Part shown: positions 34,327 through 45,080 of the stretch, in pieces | Position numbering within the stretch: the stretch's first letter is position 1 | Layout: the number at the start of each line of letters is the position of its first letter | Notes under the pieces: generated by a model | Databases searched by the model: none | What the model saw: the letters and a program-made list of their open reading frames with translations, nothing else | Told to the model about the DNA's origin: nothing | Assembly (NCBI GenBank): GCA_928724745.1 | Contig: CAKMXJ010000019.1 | Coordinates: 607,637 to 671,636 of the forward strand | Direction: 5' to 3' | Source: Anthracocystis setariae | Lineage: Eukaryota; Basidiomycota; Ustilaginomycetes; Ustilaginales; Ustilaginaceae | DNA: 64,000 nt | Made by a program: the position numbers and the translations under genes

Positions 34327-36285
34327 TCACTTAATTCCTTCGCGGATAGCAGCGGATCGGAATTTGCTTTGCAGAAACGCAAGCCGGTCTTGATATCGCC
34401 TGACCACGGCCTCCCTTTGCGTGTAGAGTTGGACAAGCTCCGACCTCAGGCCCGCAGCTTCGTCCGGGTCGGCGTCCTCAGAAGCATCGACCGGTCGAGG
34501 CGTCCGGTATGAAGACGGTGGGAAATGCAGTTGACCTCGGCCGGCCAAAGACTCTCGCTCGGTACCTTCAAGACGTAAGGTGGACCCCAGCGGACACGAT
34601 TCCCGCACCTGTTCGAGTATGGCTTTGACAGTGTGTGGTTCAAGTTGGCTGTGTTTCGACAACAGCGTATCTTCTCGCGCTGCAAAGGTACTCAGCATTC
34701 TGTTGCCCTCGGCTTGCACAACAGTGATCTCGGCCTGAATCTCAGCTGAGGATCTGTCAACGTACTCTGCGCCAAACATGGTCGATGGTGCAATCTCGGC
34801 ACGCGTGGAAGTCGGCGAAGTATCGCGGGACGCGACGTCCCGGCCGGACAGGTCGACAGGTCCAGAATCGAAAAGGGAGACGGCGCGCAATGAACGTGCG
34901 GTCCTTTCGGCAGAGAAGGCTTCTTCCAATTTTTTTGCTGCAGCTTCTGCTTGCGCATGTTGGGTCTGGCTGGCAGCTCGCAGACGCCCAAAGGTAGAGA
35001 GGCGCGAAGACTTGACAGCGGAGGAACGCTGCGTGCGCGAAGACGAGGCATAACGAGGGTGACCATCGCCACTGGAGAGCTGCGAAGATGTGCCCACCGA
35101 CTCGCGCCGGACAGGAAGAGCTCGAGTTTCCAAGCTGAGATCGTGACTTGAGCGGGAATCATGGCTGTCTTGCCTGAGCGTTTCCCAAGCATCGCCGCCG
35201 CTCTTTCTTGGGTGGTCGAAAGTGATTTGACGGCCTGAAGCATGGCCACTGCGGCTGCTGCGAACCGAAGAGGGTTGGCGTTCTGACTGTCCCAGCGAAG
35301 ATCTTGATCGGCCGGCATCGATGGAGAGAAACTCGGTGGAGGCAAGGCGATTGCTTTTCGCGCCGCTTTCCGTGACAGACCCATTGGTATCTCGAACGTG
35401 CGTTGGCATGCCAAATCCACTCAAAACTGCTGCTGTGGGTGCTGTCATGGACTCGCCGTCGGTTTGCATCATTCGGTCGAATACGGCCTGGCGCAGCGTT
35501 CGATATTCATCATCAGTAAGAAGGCCGTCAGCATTGGCGACTGCAAGCTCGTTCAACCTCGCTGCCAAGTCGGTTGATGTCATCTTGGCAAGGTCGGGTG
35601 TAGCAAGACTACCTGAGGGTGCACCACTCGGTTGGGCGCTTCGATGCGGCAAAGCGCTGACCGGGTGGACAGTGTTTGATGCTCTGTTTCCTTTTCTTGA
35701 TGCTGAGAGCTCGGAGCTTGAATTGGATGGAGACATGGGTTGCCTGAAACCAGGAGATGAGCCATGTGATGGCGAACGATCAGCCGAAGCATTGTCAGAC
35801 GTACGAGAGCCTGTTCTGCTGGCGGAAGAGAGCTTTCGGCCCAGACCAAGGACCGTGTCACTAGCTCGACCGGTGCGAGTGGGATTGCGAAAGCTTGATG
35901 GAGGGTGTAAAAGCCTGGTATGTGCACTGGTAGTCTCGGAGCTCGGGGCTTGCGGTTCTCCAACGCGATCATTGGCAGTTTTATCGAGAGGCTTGCATCG
36001 TGCCATGGTACCGCGTACAGAGCCGTTCAGCTTGATTTTCCAGGTGCCGTTGTAGGACGCTGGAACCGAGATCTTCTCGTTGCTAGTCAGAAAAGGGTAG
36101 CCAGACTTGTTTACGGGCATGTCTCCGATACCTCCGCCTGGATTGTCCAGAGTTGAGAAGCTTGCTTGGGCTGGCAGGGCACTTCGGGACGGAAAGGCGG
36201 CAGAGCCCTTGTATGAAGCTTCAGCAATGTCATCATTTGACGAGATGTTGACCCGTCTGCCAAAGCTGGACAAGATAGCTTTCAT
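34327..36285 (-). CDS. Disordered protein with SHOCT-like segment and C-terminal coiled coil
   Basis: 652 residues from ATG 36285 (MKAILSSFGRRVN); the frame extends 28 codons upstream without an ATG. I do not recognise the family. The N-terminal 200 residues contain a short hydrophobic block, YPFLTSNEKISVPASYNGTW. A SHOCT-like helix pair, LNELAVANADGLLTDDEYRT, is followed by LRQAVFDRMM. Long Ser/Arg-rich stretches follow. The last 150 residues contain predicted coiled coil (SSAEIQAEITVVQAEGNRML) and SELVQLYTQREAVVRRYQDR. No signal peptide or membrane segment is seen. It is divergent from the alpha-actinin gene across a 1.6 kb region rich in ACTGTAC words. Confidence 0.7.
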   Translation of the reverse strand: MKAILSSFGRRVNISSNDDIAEASYKGSAAFPSRSALPAQASFSTLDNPGGGIGDMPVNKSGYPFLTSNEKISVPASYNGTWKIKLNGSVRGTMARCKPLDKTANDRVGEPQAPSSETTSAHTRLLHPPSSFRNPTRTGRASDTVLGLGRKLSSASRTGSRTSDNASADRSPSHGSSPGFRQPMSPSNSSSELSASRKGNRASNTVHPVSALPHRSAQPSGAPSGSLATPDLAKMTSTDLAARLNELAVANADGLLTDDEYRTLRQAVFDRMMQTDGESMTAPTAAVLSGFGMPTHVRDTNGSVTESGAKSNRLASTEFLSIDAGRSRSSLGQSERQPSSVRSSRSGHASGRQITFDHPRKSGGDAWETLRQDSHDSRSSHDLSLETRALPVRRESVGTSSQLSSGDGHPRYASSSRTQRSSAVKSSRLSTFGRLRAASQTQHAQAEAAAKKLEEAFSAERTARSLRAVSLFDSGPVDLSGRDVASRDTSPTSTRAEIAPSTMFGAEYVDRSSAEIQAEITVVQAEGNRMLSTFAAREDTLLSKHSQLEPHTVKAILEQVRESCPLGSTLRLEGTERESLAGRGQLHFPPSSYRTPRPVDASEDADPDEAAGLRSELVQLYTQREAVVRRYQDRLAFLQSKFRSAAIREGIK

Positions 36286-37860
36286 CTCGAAAACGGGAAA
36301 TGACTCCGAGTGTCGTTGCGAAAGGACCAATGAGACTCGACGGGTTTGATGGGGTTCGTGGGGAGACAAACGAGATCAGGAGGCTGTCAAACAACCTGGT
36401 CAAAAGGGTGCCATGATGCCGCTGTCGACGGTATGTTCGTAGCGGAGTTGCAAAGTTGGCGTCGGCTCCAGCATCAACCTAAGATCAGGGAAGTCGACTC
36501 GGAGGCTTTTGGGCTCGGATAGGTCTGCGGAGATGCAGGAGAAGGAGACCAGTGCGCAGAATGAAGACGAACCGGGCCGGCCGGTCGCTTGCTCTTGATC
36601 AATGCTCTTGATCAATGCTCTTGATCAACAGGGATCGATGGTGGTTTCCAGACAAGGCAGGAAGCTGCAAGCTAGCGGATGGGTAGGATGCAGTTACCAA
36701 CGCAGCCCCGCCTCGCTTATGCTGCCAAAAAGTGGACTCGGCAGACGGCGCGGATCTGCAGCGCTGTACTGTACTGTACTGCACTGCACTGTACCTCTTG
36801 CAAGCAAGCGAAAAGAACACGCGCGTGGTTTGGGTGCAGATTTTGACTCTTTTTGACGGCGGGAAAAGAAAAGTACGGTGCAGCAGCAGTGCAAGCGGGA
36901 AGACATGAGCTGGCGTCTTCGGAAAACACTGCGTACTATACAAGTACTGTACTGAACTGTACAGTAGTGCATTGTGCCAATCGAAAAAGCGTGCAAATTG
37001 CGCAGCGCCACCCTCATATTCATCGCCTATCTTCAAAGTCACTTCAACATTGGCCAGCAGCTTTCCACCTTCTTCCGTCTGCCTCTTGGGACAGAGCAAG
37101 TGCGATGGGCGCAGCACTACTTTACTACTAGCCAGAAATCACGTCGGTGCGATCCGATGGGTTCACATCGCTACCCTGTGAAGGAACGGTCCCGTTCTCT
37201 ATCTCTGCAATTCAAACTTGTCTCCAGCCCGAAGCCTCCATTTTTTTTTCCCCCCCTTCTTGCTTTTTTACTTTATATTTATTTTCTTGTTTCAACCTAA
37301 CACTCTGATTGGAAGCCGCACGCCCGTGCTTGTTGCTCGGTCAGGGTCTAACGGAAAAAATCCGAATCCCCCCACCGACACGCGCTAGTCAGGTGTTGGT
37401 CTCTGTTAGCTACGCGTAGGCTCCTCGTGATGCTCTTGCTTGGCTGCACCACTTTGTACTGTACAATACAGTAAATGAAGCCAACCTTTTCTTTTTGAGG
37501 CCTGTTTGCGGCCTTCTCAAAACCACGAAAAAGTGCAGTTTTCACGCCTGTGCTCATGGCAAGCTGAGACGCACCAGCGGAGTCAAAATAATAACTCCCA
37601 TCCGAAAGCCAAGTCAGGATCAGAGAGGGCGGCGGCACTTAATCCAAAGTTAATTGGATGAAACAGGTGCGACCTCGACGTCCACAACTTTGCATACCGT
37701 CTAGTGTAGCTCCTCCAGCATCTCATACCATTTGGCCGGCCATTCGTTCGGTGATACCGAAGAGCTGATTCCGCATTGCAGCCACTCCGGTGCCACAACT
37801 AGTAGGCTAGTGTTTCTCCAACCGGTCCCACATTGGTGCAATCGTGCACATCACGCACAG
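36286..37860. other. Divergent promoter region
   Basis: No gene seen. Holds ACTGTAC-type clusters at about 36765-36793, 36945-36967 and 37455-37472, a 13-bp triple repeat, and a T/C-rich stretch at 37240-37290. Confidence 0.6.
36592..36630. repeat. Three tandem 13-bp units with TTGATCAA
   Basis: GCTCTTGATCAAT-type units repeat three times; each contains the 8-bp palindrome TTGATCAA. Confidence 0.85.
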
Positions 37861-40098
37861 ATGGCGTACAAGAGGTCATCCGTCCTCGTCGGCTTGCCCG
37901 ACCAGGATCGCGGCTGGGAAGAGGTACAGGCCAAGACCTTTACCAAGTGGTAAGTCACCTACCTTCTGAGGCTTGCTGGCTCTCAGCTTGAGCCGTGTTC
38001 TGACTTCTCCAACTTGCTTCTTGTTTTCTCTTACCGCACCATGCTCAGGCTCAACACCAAGCTCGAGTCTCGACAAATCGCGCCAATGCGCTCGCTGGCT
38101 ACAGACTTGTCAGATGGCGTCAAGCTGGTGCAGCTGATGGAGATCATGGGAGATACTACGCTCGGTCGCTACTACGTCAATCCTCGCATGCGCGTCCAGA
38201 AAGCCGAAAACGTCAACCGCGCCCTGGAATTCATCAAGAGCAGAGGGGTCGTTCTCACCAACGTAGGCGCCGAGGACATTGTCGATGGCAATCTCAAGCT
38301 CATTCTCGGCATGATTTGGACATTGATTCTTCGCTTTACCATCGCCGACATCAGGTACGTCTCCACGTTCCCACGCTTTCGCTTCGCCCGGTCCGCATAC
38401 TTGTTGGCGTAATGCTTGCAGTCTTGGCATGCTGACTCGTTTTCCCTTTCGTCTTTCTTGTCACAGTGAGGAAGGGGTTACCGCCAAAGAAGGTCTGCTG
38501 CTCTGGTGTCAGAGGAAGACCGCACCATACCAAGAGGTCGAGGTCACCAATTTCACAACCTCGTTCAAAGACGGTCTCGCGCTTTGTGCTTTGATTCATC
38601 GACATCGTCCAGATTTGCTCAACTACGACGCTTTGCCCAAGAACGATCCTCACACTTGTACACGCACCGCCTTCCAGGTGGCTGAGCAACACCTTGGCAT
38701 CCCTCAGCTGCTCGATGTCGAGGATCTGTGCGATCGCCCCAAGCCAGACGAGCGCAGTGTCATGACCTACGTCGCCCAATACTTCCATGCTTTCAGCTCG
38801 ATGGAACAAGCAGAGGTGGTCAGTCGACGTGTCGCCACCTTTGCTGATGTCATGCAAGGCGCATGGATCATGCAGCAAGACTATGAGAGAAGAGCTCGCC
38901 AGGTGAGTGGCTTACTTCCTTATCGTAGATTTTTGGAACGCTTCGGATCTGCACACTGACATGTGTATCCTGATGTTTCTGCGTCTGCTCTTCCTTTCGA
39001 TGCGCGGCGGCCAAGCTGGTCGACACAATGGTGCACTTACAAGGCGGCTGGAAGGCTGCCACGTTTGCGGGCACGTATGCTGACGCCCGTGCCCAATTGA
39101 CACAGTTCAACGAGTACAAGATCGGCGTCAAGCGTGAGCTCGTCCGCGAGAAGACCGACCTAGCTGCCATGCTAGGCAATATCCAGACGAAACTCAAGAC
39201 ATACCATCTGCCCGAGTGGGTTCCTCAGATGGGCCTTCGCCAGCCGGATTTGGATGCTGCTTGGTCTACGCTTGCGCTTGCAGAGGCACATCGAAGCCGG
39301 TCCATCAATGCCGAGATCCGCAATGCCAAGGAGACGTTGCGCATCAATTTCGCCAACGCCGCCAACGACTTTGAACGCCAGTTGCGAGACGTGGCCGGTG
39401 GCATCGCTACCCTGGAAGGTGAGCTTGAATCTCAGCAGCAAGTCGTCAAGCGCTTGCTGGCGCAGCTCGAACCCACCAAAGAGCGTCTAAGCTTGATCAC
39501 CTCGCTCGAGCAAGAGTGCACCGATGCCAAGGTCGAAGAAAATGACCATACCATCTTCACCGTCAGCGATCTGGCCTTCGAGTGGGAATTGGTCAAGGCA
39601 AGCGTTTCAAAGAAGCTGGCCTTTATCGAAAATCAGATTGTGTCTCGACAGCACACCAACCTTACACCAGCCCAACTCGAAGAATTCGAGTCCACCTTCC
39701 GCTATTTCGACAAGGATGCATCCAACACACTGACCGTGCCCGAACTTGGAGCGGCACTAGCCAGCCTCGGAATCGTCTACACGGAGAACGACATCGAGCA
39801 GATCCACTTGCAGCTATCCGAATCTTTCGGCGCCGTCTCGTATGATGCTTTCCTGACCTTCTTACGTGAGATCACAGAAGACACTACTTCACCCGATCAG
39901 TTGCTTGAGGCTTTCCAGGGCTTGGCAGGCGACAAGCCCTACGTTACCGAACTAGATCTGCGCCTGGCTTTACTACCACAAGGCTCGATCGACTATCTTA
40001 AGGCAGCGATGCCACAAGTTCGTGTAGAGGGAGTCGACGAACCCGTGTACGATTATGAGGGCTATTTGACCGGCCTCTTTGGTGTCGCTCAATCCTGA
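37861..40098 (+). CDS. AIN1: Alpha-actinin (actin cross-linker)
   Basis: Four exons: 37861-37949, 38049-38354, 38467-38902 and 39016-40098. Introns of 99, 112 and 113 nt are in phases 2, 2 and 0. The product is 637 residues, close to fission yeast Ain1 (621). Tandem calponin-homology domains lie at about 20-250: WLNTKLESRQIAPMRSLATD, DLSDGVKLVQLMEIMG, GLLLWCQRKTAPYQEVEV and FKDGLALCALIHRHRPDLL. A short spectrin-like rod follows (about 260-480). EF-hands follow with loop DKDASNTLTVPE; the second hand is degenerate. Alpha-actinin bundles F-actin at the cytokinetic ring. The last intron has a weak acceptor (CCAAG) and is placed by frame and family alignment. Confidence 0.92.
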
Positions 40099-40144
40099 GC
40101 TCCATTTTTGCCCATTCGTCCTGCGTCCTGCTTCCTGCTGTATT

Positions 40145-40426
40145 CTATCTTGCACCATCATCCCAAACTCGCCCTATATCATCGTATTCCAAACATGCAG
40201 TGCTGCGCAATGTCGAGGGATGCCAAGCTGAGCCATTTAAAGGGTCAGTAATCTGGAATCGTTCTCTATTTTTTGCGGTTGCATGCTTGATGCGGCCGAA
40301 TGAGCAAGCGCGCCTTTTCGTGGGGATATGCACGGCCTTCTTCGGCTCGGTTCTCGCGTCGGAAAGCTTCCTGACGTGCCTGGCAAGCTTGGCATCGGAT
40401 TGCAGGTCATTCTTCTTGCCGGCCAT
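40145..40426 (-). CDS. Possible small basic protein, antisense to the SAM carrier leader
   Basis: 93 residues from MAGKKNDLQSDAKLARHVRK, rich in Lys/Arg (IPTKRRACSFGRIKHATAKN) with a less biased tail (YDDIGRVWDDGAR). The frame stays open to 40669, overlapping the start of the carrier gene. No domain is recognised. It lies in the 509 bp between the alpha-actinin stop and the carrier ATG, where an open frame also exists on the + strand. It may be a chance ORF. Confidence 0.22.
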   Translation of the reverse strand: MAGKKNDLQSDAKLARHVRKLSDARTEPKKAVHIPTKRRACSFGRIKHATAKNRERFQITDPLNGSAWHPSTLRSTACLEYDDIGRVWDDGAR

Positions 40427-40607
40427 CGTTGCACTACCGGACACACTTGATTGCTTCCGCTTTGTGGAGGGCCAACAGACGGTATCTGACACTAGACCGA
40501 GGACCTCGCTTGTCCAGCCTTTCGCATTCGACCGCTCTTGTCTCGCTCTAGAATCTGCCTGCCTGAACACAGGCCCGGTGGAGATATCTGGCTCTGCCGT
40601 CAAGGTG

Positions 40608-41660
40608 ATGGAGGTTTCCAGCGCCACGAGCGGCTCGGCGACGGACCATCTCCCTAAACACTCTAGCATCTCTCATCACACTATCCCTTCCGTGATCGAA
40701 GACGACAAGAGCTACACAGATGCTGCCTCAGCGGACTCATCAGGTCCTCCTTTCCCCTCGGCGCTCGCGGCCGGCGCTTTGTCGGGTCTGACCGTTGATT
40801 TGTTGTTCTTCCCCATCGATACCATCAAGACACGTCTTCAATCTGCTCAAGGCTTCTGGGCAGCAGGTGGATTCGCTGGCGTCTACCGGGGGTTGGCCTC
40901 GACGGCAGTGGGCTCAGCTCCAGGAGCTGCCGTATTCTTCACCACCTACGAGTCCATGAAACCGGCTCTGGTGCGATGGATGCCGGCCATCTTTGCAACG
41001 GAAGGTTCGCTCGGTCCTACCGGCGTGCACATGGCGTCGGCATCCATAGCCGAGATCGCTGCCTGCTTGATTCGTGTCCCCACCGAGGTCATCAAGTCCC
41101 GTCAGCAAACGATGACCTATGGCAAAGGAACCACCACTTTCCAAGCGTTCAAGAAGGTGTTCCAGGAGAGTGGCGTTCGAGGCTTCTATCGCGGCTTTGG
41201 CAGCACGGTCGGACGCGAGATTCCATTCACGTGCATTCAATTCCCTTTGTATGAGAGGCTCAAGCTGGAGATGGCGCGATCCAGAGCTAGATCGCAGGGT
41301 TCGAGCGACGATGCAAGACGTCCCTCGGATCAAGAGCTAGTCCGTAAGTTGCCAACCTGGCAAGCAGGGCTAGCGGGAAGCATTGCCGGTGCCATCGCTG
41401 CTGGGCTTACCACCCCTCTCGATGTCGTCAAGACCCGAATCATGCTTCACACAAAGCGGTCTGTTGCGAGCGCGAATGTTACGGCGGAGCTGCTCCCTCG
41501 CGGTGTCAACACGGACATCATCCCAACGCTGCTTCACGTTGGTCGAACCGAAGGCATCAAGACACTGTTTAGCGGATTTGTACCACGTACTATGTGGATC
41601 GGTCTGGGTGGTGCTGTCTTCCTTGGCACATTTGACGCTGGCATCAAAATCCTCTCGTGA
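40608..41660 (+). CDS. PET8: Mitochondrial S-adenosylmethionine carrier
   Basis: 350 residues from ATG 40608 (MEVSSATSGSATDHL). The open frame runs 136 codons further 5', but that part is compositionally unlike a carrier. Three mitochondrial-carrier repeats carry the PX(D/E)XX(K/R) signatures FPIDTIKTRLQ, VPTEVIKSRQQ and TPLDVVKTRIM. GGFAGVYRGLASTAVGSAPGAAVFF and REIPFTCIQFPLYE match the Pet8/SAMC group. It sits in the inner mitochondrial membrane and exchanges cytosolic SAM for S-adenosylhomocysteine, supplying methylation, biotin and lipoate synthesis in the matrix. An N-terminal extension of about 55 residues precedes the first repeat. It converges with the cyclophilin gene 217 bp downstream. 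Confidence 0.9.
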   Translation: MEVSSATSGSATDHLPKHSSISHHTIPSVIEDDKSYTDAASADSSGPPFPSALAAGALSGLTVDLLFFPIDTIKTRLQSAQGFWAAGGFAGVYRGLASTAVGSAPGAAVFFTTYESMKPALVRWMPAIFATEGSLGPTGVHMASASIAEIAACLIRVPTEVIKSRQQTMTYGKGTTTFQAFKKVFQESGVRGFYRGFGSTVGREIPFTCIQFPLYERLKLEMARSRARSQGSSDDARRPSDQELVRKLPTWQAGLAGSIAGAIAAGLTTPLDVVKTRIMLHTKRSVASANVTAELLPRGVNTDIIPTLLHVGRTEGIKTLFSGFVPRTMWIGLGGAVFLGTFDAGIKILS

Positions 41661-41877
41661 GCATTAGGCACGTCACAGTTCAGAGACACTTGACATCAAG
41701 ATACGCAACACAACAACCAGGCCAAAAGCGAAGCGCTTCTTTGAAAACCGCATTTCCATCGACGGTGGCGAGTGAGTCCCGGCCGTATTGAACAGTCCTG
41801 TACACTCAATCTATACATCTTCAAGCATCTACTGTATTCCGCTTCTATCCACCACAACTTGGATGAGGCGTCCACCT

Positions 41878-44346
41878 TCAGCGAAGGCTGACGTTGACGA
41901 TGCGAATGTCCTGACGCGGTTTGTCGGTCTTGTCCACCTTGGCATCCTCGATGCGTTTAACCACGTCCATGCCAGCTGAGACCTTGCCAAATACTGTGTG
42001 CTTGCGATCAAGCCATGGTGTAGGAACGGTGGTGATGAAAAACTGGCTGCCGTTCGTGTTGGGTCCTGCGTTGGCCATGCTCAGTGTGAACGGTTTCGAG
42101 TGATCAAGGCTAGGGTGGAACTCATCCTCGAAATTGCCTCCCCAAAGGCTCTCGCCACCGGTTCCATCTCCCAGCGGGTCGCCTGTCTGGATCATGAATT
42201 TCTTGATGATGCGATGGAAGATGACGCCATCGTAATAACCCTTCTTGGCGAGGCCGACGAAATTCTTGCAGGTTTTGGGAACAAGCTCGGTGTATAGGGT
42301 GAGCTGAATGTCGCCGAGCGTGGTATGGAGAGTTGCAGTGGAGTGCTTTATGCTGCGGCCACCATCGTCGGCATTGCCGGCACCGAGACGGCCTCGTCCA
42401 TTGCCGACTGCCGCCGTGGCTGATGCGATGGTCTGCTCCTCCCGTGTCGGACGCTCGTTGAAGACATCACGGTTTTCACTTGTGCCCGAAGCTGCGTCAG
42501 CTAAACCGCTTATCGCGTCCGGATCGACCCTTGTAAACATGTAGAACCTGGCACGACCAAAGGCAGTTGCAAAGATGGTCGGATCCAGCAACCCTTGCTT
42601 GGCCAGCAACGGATTTTCGGAAGCGGCGGCAGCAAGCGAGCTAACCTTCTTGTCCGGAGCGCCTTGGAAGAGCGCCAGATGCATGAAACGGACGCTCTCG
42701 TCTTTGCCTATCAATCGGACGCATCGATCCGTGACCAGGTTGACGAATTTGATGCCGTGCAGCGAACCAAAGATGATGAAGTGGCCCGACTCGTCGAACA
42801 ATACATTCCAAAGAGCTGCCGAGCTTGCATTGGTGAAACCCGAAAGTGGTCCGGATGCGCTGGATGCAGAGATCTCTCGCTCAAGAGCAATTCTGCGCCC
42901 AAACTCCATCTGATCCAGCTTGAAATCGATCCTCGGCTGCGTTGCGCCAGACGCCTTGTCATGGTCTTCATCATCAGACGATGACGTAGTTGGGGCTTCC
43001 TGCGCTGCTCGAGCCTGTACGGCTTGAAGGGCTTCGAGACTTTCGTTGTATCTGCGCAAAATTTTGGCACTGCGGAAGTCAAAGACTCGAATCTGTCGAT
43101 CGAGGATGGAAAAGATGGCGAATTTTTCTCCATCCTTGGAGAAGGTGAGCGTCGTTGGGACCGTCTTAGTCTTCTTGAAGTCGAACAGATCTGTTGTGGA
43201 CTTGAGCTTGAATATGCCGGGAATTTTGCTGGGAGACGGTGCCGTGAACGGTTCTTCTGGTGTCCAATACTCGACGAAGCCAGTTACATCGCAGGAGACG
43301 ACCACGTTGTGTCGAGGATTAAAGGAAAGGATGTGCACTGCAGCACGGTGAACGTTTGACACTGTGAAGATGGGTTGATGGCCCAAGATAGCAGTGCCTT
43401 GGATCGCTGGAGACGTTGAATCGCTAGCGTCTCTGTCGTCATGATTGAAAGCGATATCTTGAGACGGAGCTACCGGTGTGCTTTTGCCATCATAGATGCG
43501 AATGTGGCTGGAATCTTCGTCCGTGACAGCAAGCAACGTTCTGGGGCTGCCGGGACGATGGACCCACGCGAGGGTGCGAGCCTTGTACGGAAGCCGGATC
43601 ATATTGATGAGGTCAAAGTTGTCGACGTCAAAGACTTTGACGTTGGCGTCAGCATCGAGCGTTGCGTACGATGTGCCATCTGCAGAGCAGTCCCAAGCAA
43701 TGATGGGAGAAAGGTGGGCTCTGTACTGCTTGACGAATTCGACCACTGAAGAGCCACTGAAGCGTGAAGTGGCCGAGGTGAGAAAAGTACCTGAAGTAGA
43801 AGGCGTGGACGATGATGACGATGCTGACTTCTTCCAGAACTTGACCCATCCATCGACACTGGTGGTGATGACAAAGTTGGAGCGTGGCGTCACTGTGACC
43901 GAGTTGATTGTATCGCGGTGCATGAGTGACTTGAAGTAGCGATCGGAGGATGGCAAGTTGGAGAGGTACGTGCTCTCGTGAGCAAGAACAACCCGTTTGT
44001 GCTTCTTGTGCGATGGTTGTGGGGTTGCATCATCTTGCTGCGGCCTCTTGCTTGAACGACCATGAGGGGGTTTTGATGTCGATTCATCGACGGTTGCGGC
44101 ATGTACCGGGGGTGGAGGAGGTCCGACATCGTCATCTTCCTCTTCCTCACTTTCTTCAGCGTTATTTGCTCTTTCATCCGGCTTGGGACCGGGTTCGTCC
44201 TCAGAATGTGAATCCGAGTCGGTTGTGTCAAAGGATTGCGATCGCCTCCTGAGTCGGTCCGTATCAATTTGTGAGGTGGCCTGCATGGGCGGCCCCGGCG
44301 TCGGGGATCGAGAGTTGGAAGCCGACGACGAGCTCTCTGAGGCCAT
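41878..44346 (-). CDS. WD40-repeat cyclophilin (PPWD1-like peptidyl-prolyl isomerase)
   Basis: 822 residues from ATG 44346 ([14 protein letters not shown]); the frame upstream is open but lacks PPWD1-like sequence. An acidic, Pro-rich N-terminus contains a likely nuclear signal (PSHKKHKR). WD40 repeats follow (for example [20 protein letters not shown] with W.KFWKK, and [20 protein letters not shown]). The C-terminal cyclophilin domain starts near residue 665: [33 protein letters not shown] and [12 protein letters not shown]. The catalytic Arg and the cyclosporin-binding Trp are present, so it should be an active isomerase. PPWD1 proteins belong to late spliceosomal complexes in the nucleus. 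Confidence 0.94.
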   Translation of the reverse strand: MASESSSSASNSRSPTPGPPMQATSQIDTDRLRRRSQSFDTTDSDSHSEDEPGPKPDERANNAEESEEEEDDDVGPPPPPVHAATVDESTSKPPHGRSSKRPQQDDATPQPSHKKHKRVVLAHESTYLSNLPSSDRYFKSLMHRDTINSVTVTPRSNFVITTSVDGWVKFWKKSASSSSSTPSTSGTFLTSATSRFSGSSVVEFVKQYRAHLSPIIAWDCSADGTSYATLDADANVKVFDVDNFDLINMIRLPYKARTLAWVHRPGSPRTLLAVTDEDSSHIRIYDGKSTPVAPSQDIAFNHDDRDASDSTSPAIQGTAILGHQPIFTVSNVHRAAVHILSFNPRHNVVVSCDVTGFVEYWTPEEPFTAPSPSKIPGIFKLKSTTDLFDFKKTKTVPTTLTFSKDGEKFAIFSILDRQIRVFDFRSAKILRRYNESLEALQAVQARAAQEAPTTSSSDDEDHDKASGATQPRIDFKLDQMEFGRRIALEREISASSASGPLSGFTNASSAALWNVLFDESGHFIIFGSLHGIKFVNLVTDRCVRLIGKDESVRFMHLALFQGAPDKKVSSLAAAASENPLLAKQGLLDPTIFATAFGRARFYMFTRVDPDAISGLADAASGTSENRDVFNERPTREEQTIASATAAVGNGRGRLGAGNADDGGRSIKHSTATLHTTLGDIQLTLYTELVPKTCKNFVGLAKKGYYDGVIFHRIIKKFMIQTGDPLGDGTGGESLWGGNFEDEFHPSLDHSKPFTLSMANAGPNTNGSQFFITTVPTPWLDRKHTVFGKVSAGMDVVKRIEDAKVDKTDKPRQDIRIVNVSLR

Positions 44347-45080
44347 GCTCGATGTTTCCTTGCAAATGTTTGGTTCGTACTTGTGCGGTGTTTGTAGGAA
44401 GATGGAAGGAATCCAGAATCGTCCGGACTTTTTGACAAGTGAATTAGTACTCCTCAACATTCCAGCCTCCACCTCCGCGTCCCGGGATCCAAAAAAAGTC
44501 GTGTTGTTGGACGCACTTCGACCAACCAAGCTTTTCCGCGTTGACAGATCTCGACAAGAAGCGTGTTGATGTTTGTGCCAACTTTCCTTGTAGGTGAATC
44601 GATTCGAGGCCTGCGCCTGCTGCTGCTGCTCCTGCTGCTCTAAGGGCAAATGTCGACCAGTCAGAATCGAGGTCGTGTATTGTATAGTAGAGGACAGGGC
44701 GAGAGCACGGGGAAAGATGCTGTGATTGTTTTGTTCTTAGGTGAACACGATCATCTCAACATCAGCGACTTTGCGCCCACAACATTTGGTCACAACTCAA
44801 TACTGATCCCGAGCATGCAAACTTTCACACGAACAGTTTTGACAATCACAGTGCTGGCAAGCTGCCGTCATCGTGGTTTCAGAGCATCATTCGAAGGTCT
44901 GAAAGTACGACATGCACGTCTCAAATGGTCTTGGTCGCAAATAAAATAAGAAGTCCTACCAGCAGGAGAGATCGGAAGGAAGGATGATACGTTCTGGAAT
45001 GTACAAATGAAGCTTCTAAGAGCTTAATGTGGTCCCCAACTGGACAAATAGCAAACGACTTCGGCTACGCAATCCCGAGT
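44347..45080. other. Cyclophilin promoter and GH62 3' region
   Basis: No separate gene. A CTG/CAG-rich block at 44618-44641 sits in the leader of the cyclophilin gene. Confidence 0.6.

Noticed and set aside
40200..40607. 136-codon N-terminal extension of the SAM carrier
   Set aside because: The extension is Cys/Phe-rich with no carrier features, and a clean ATG lies just before a plausible N-terminus.
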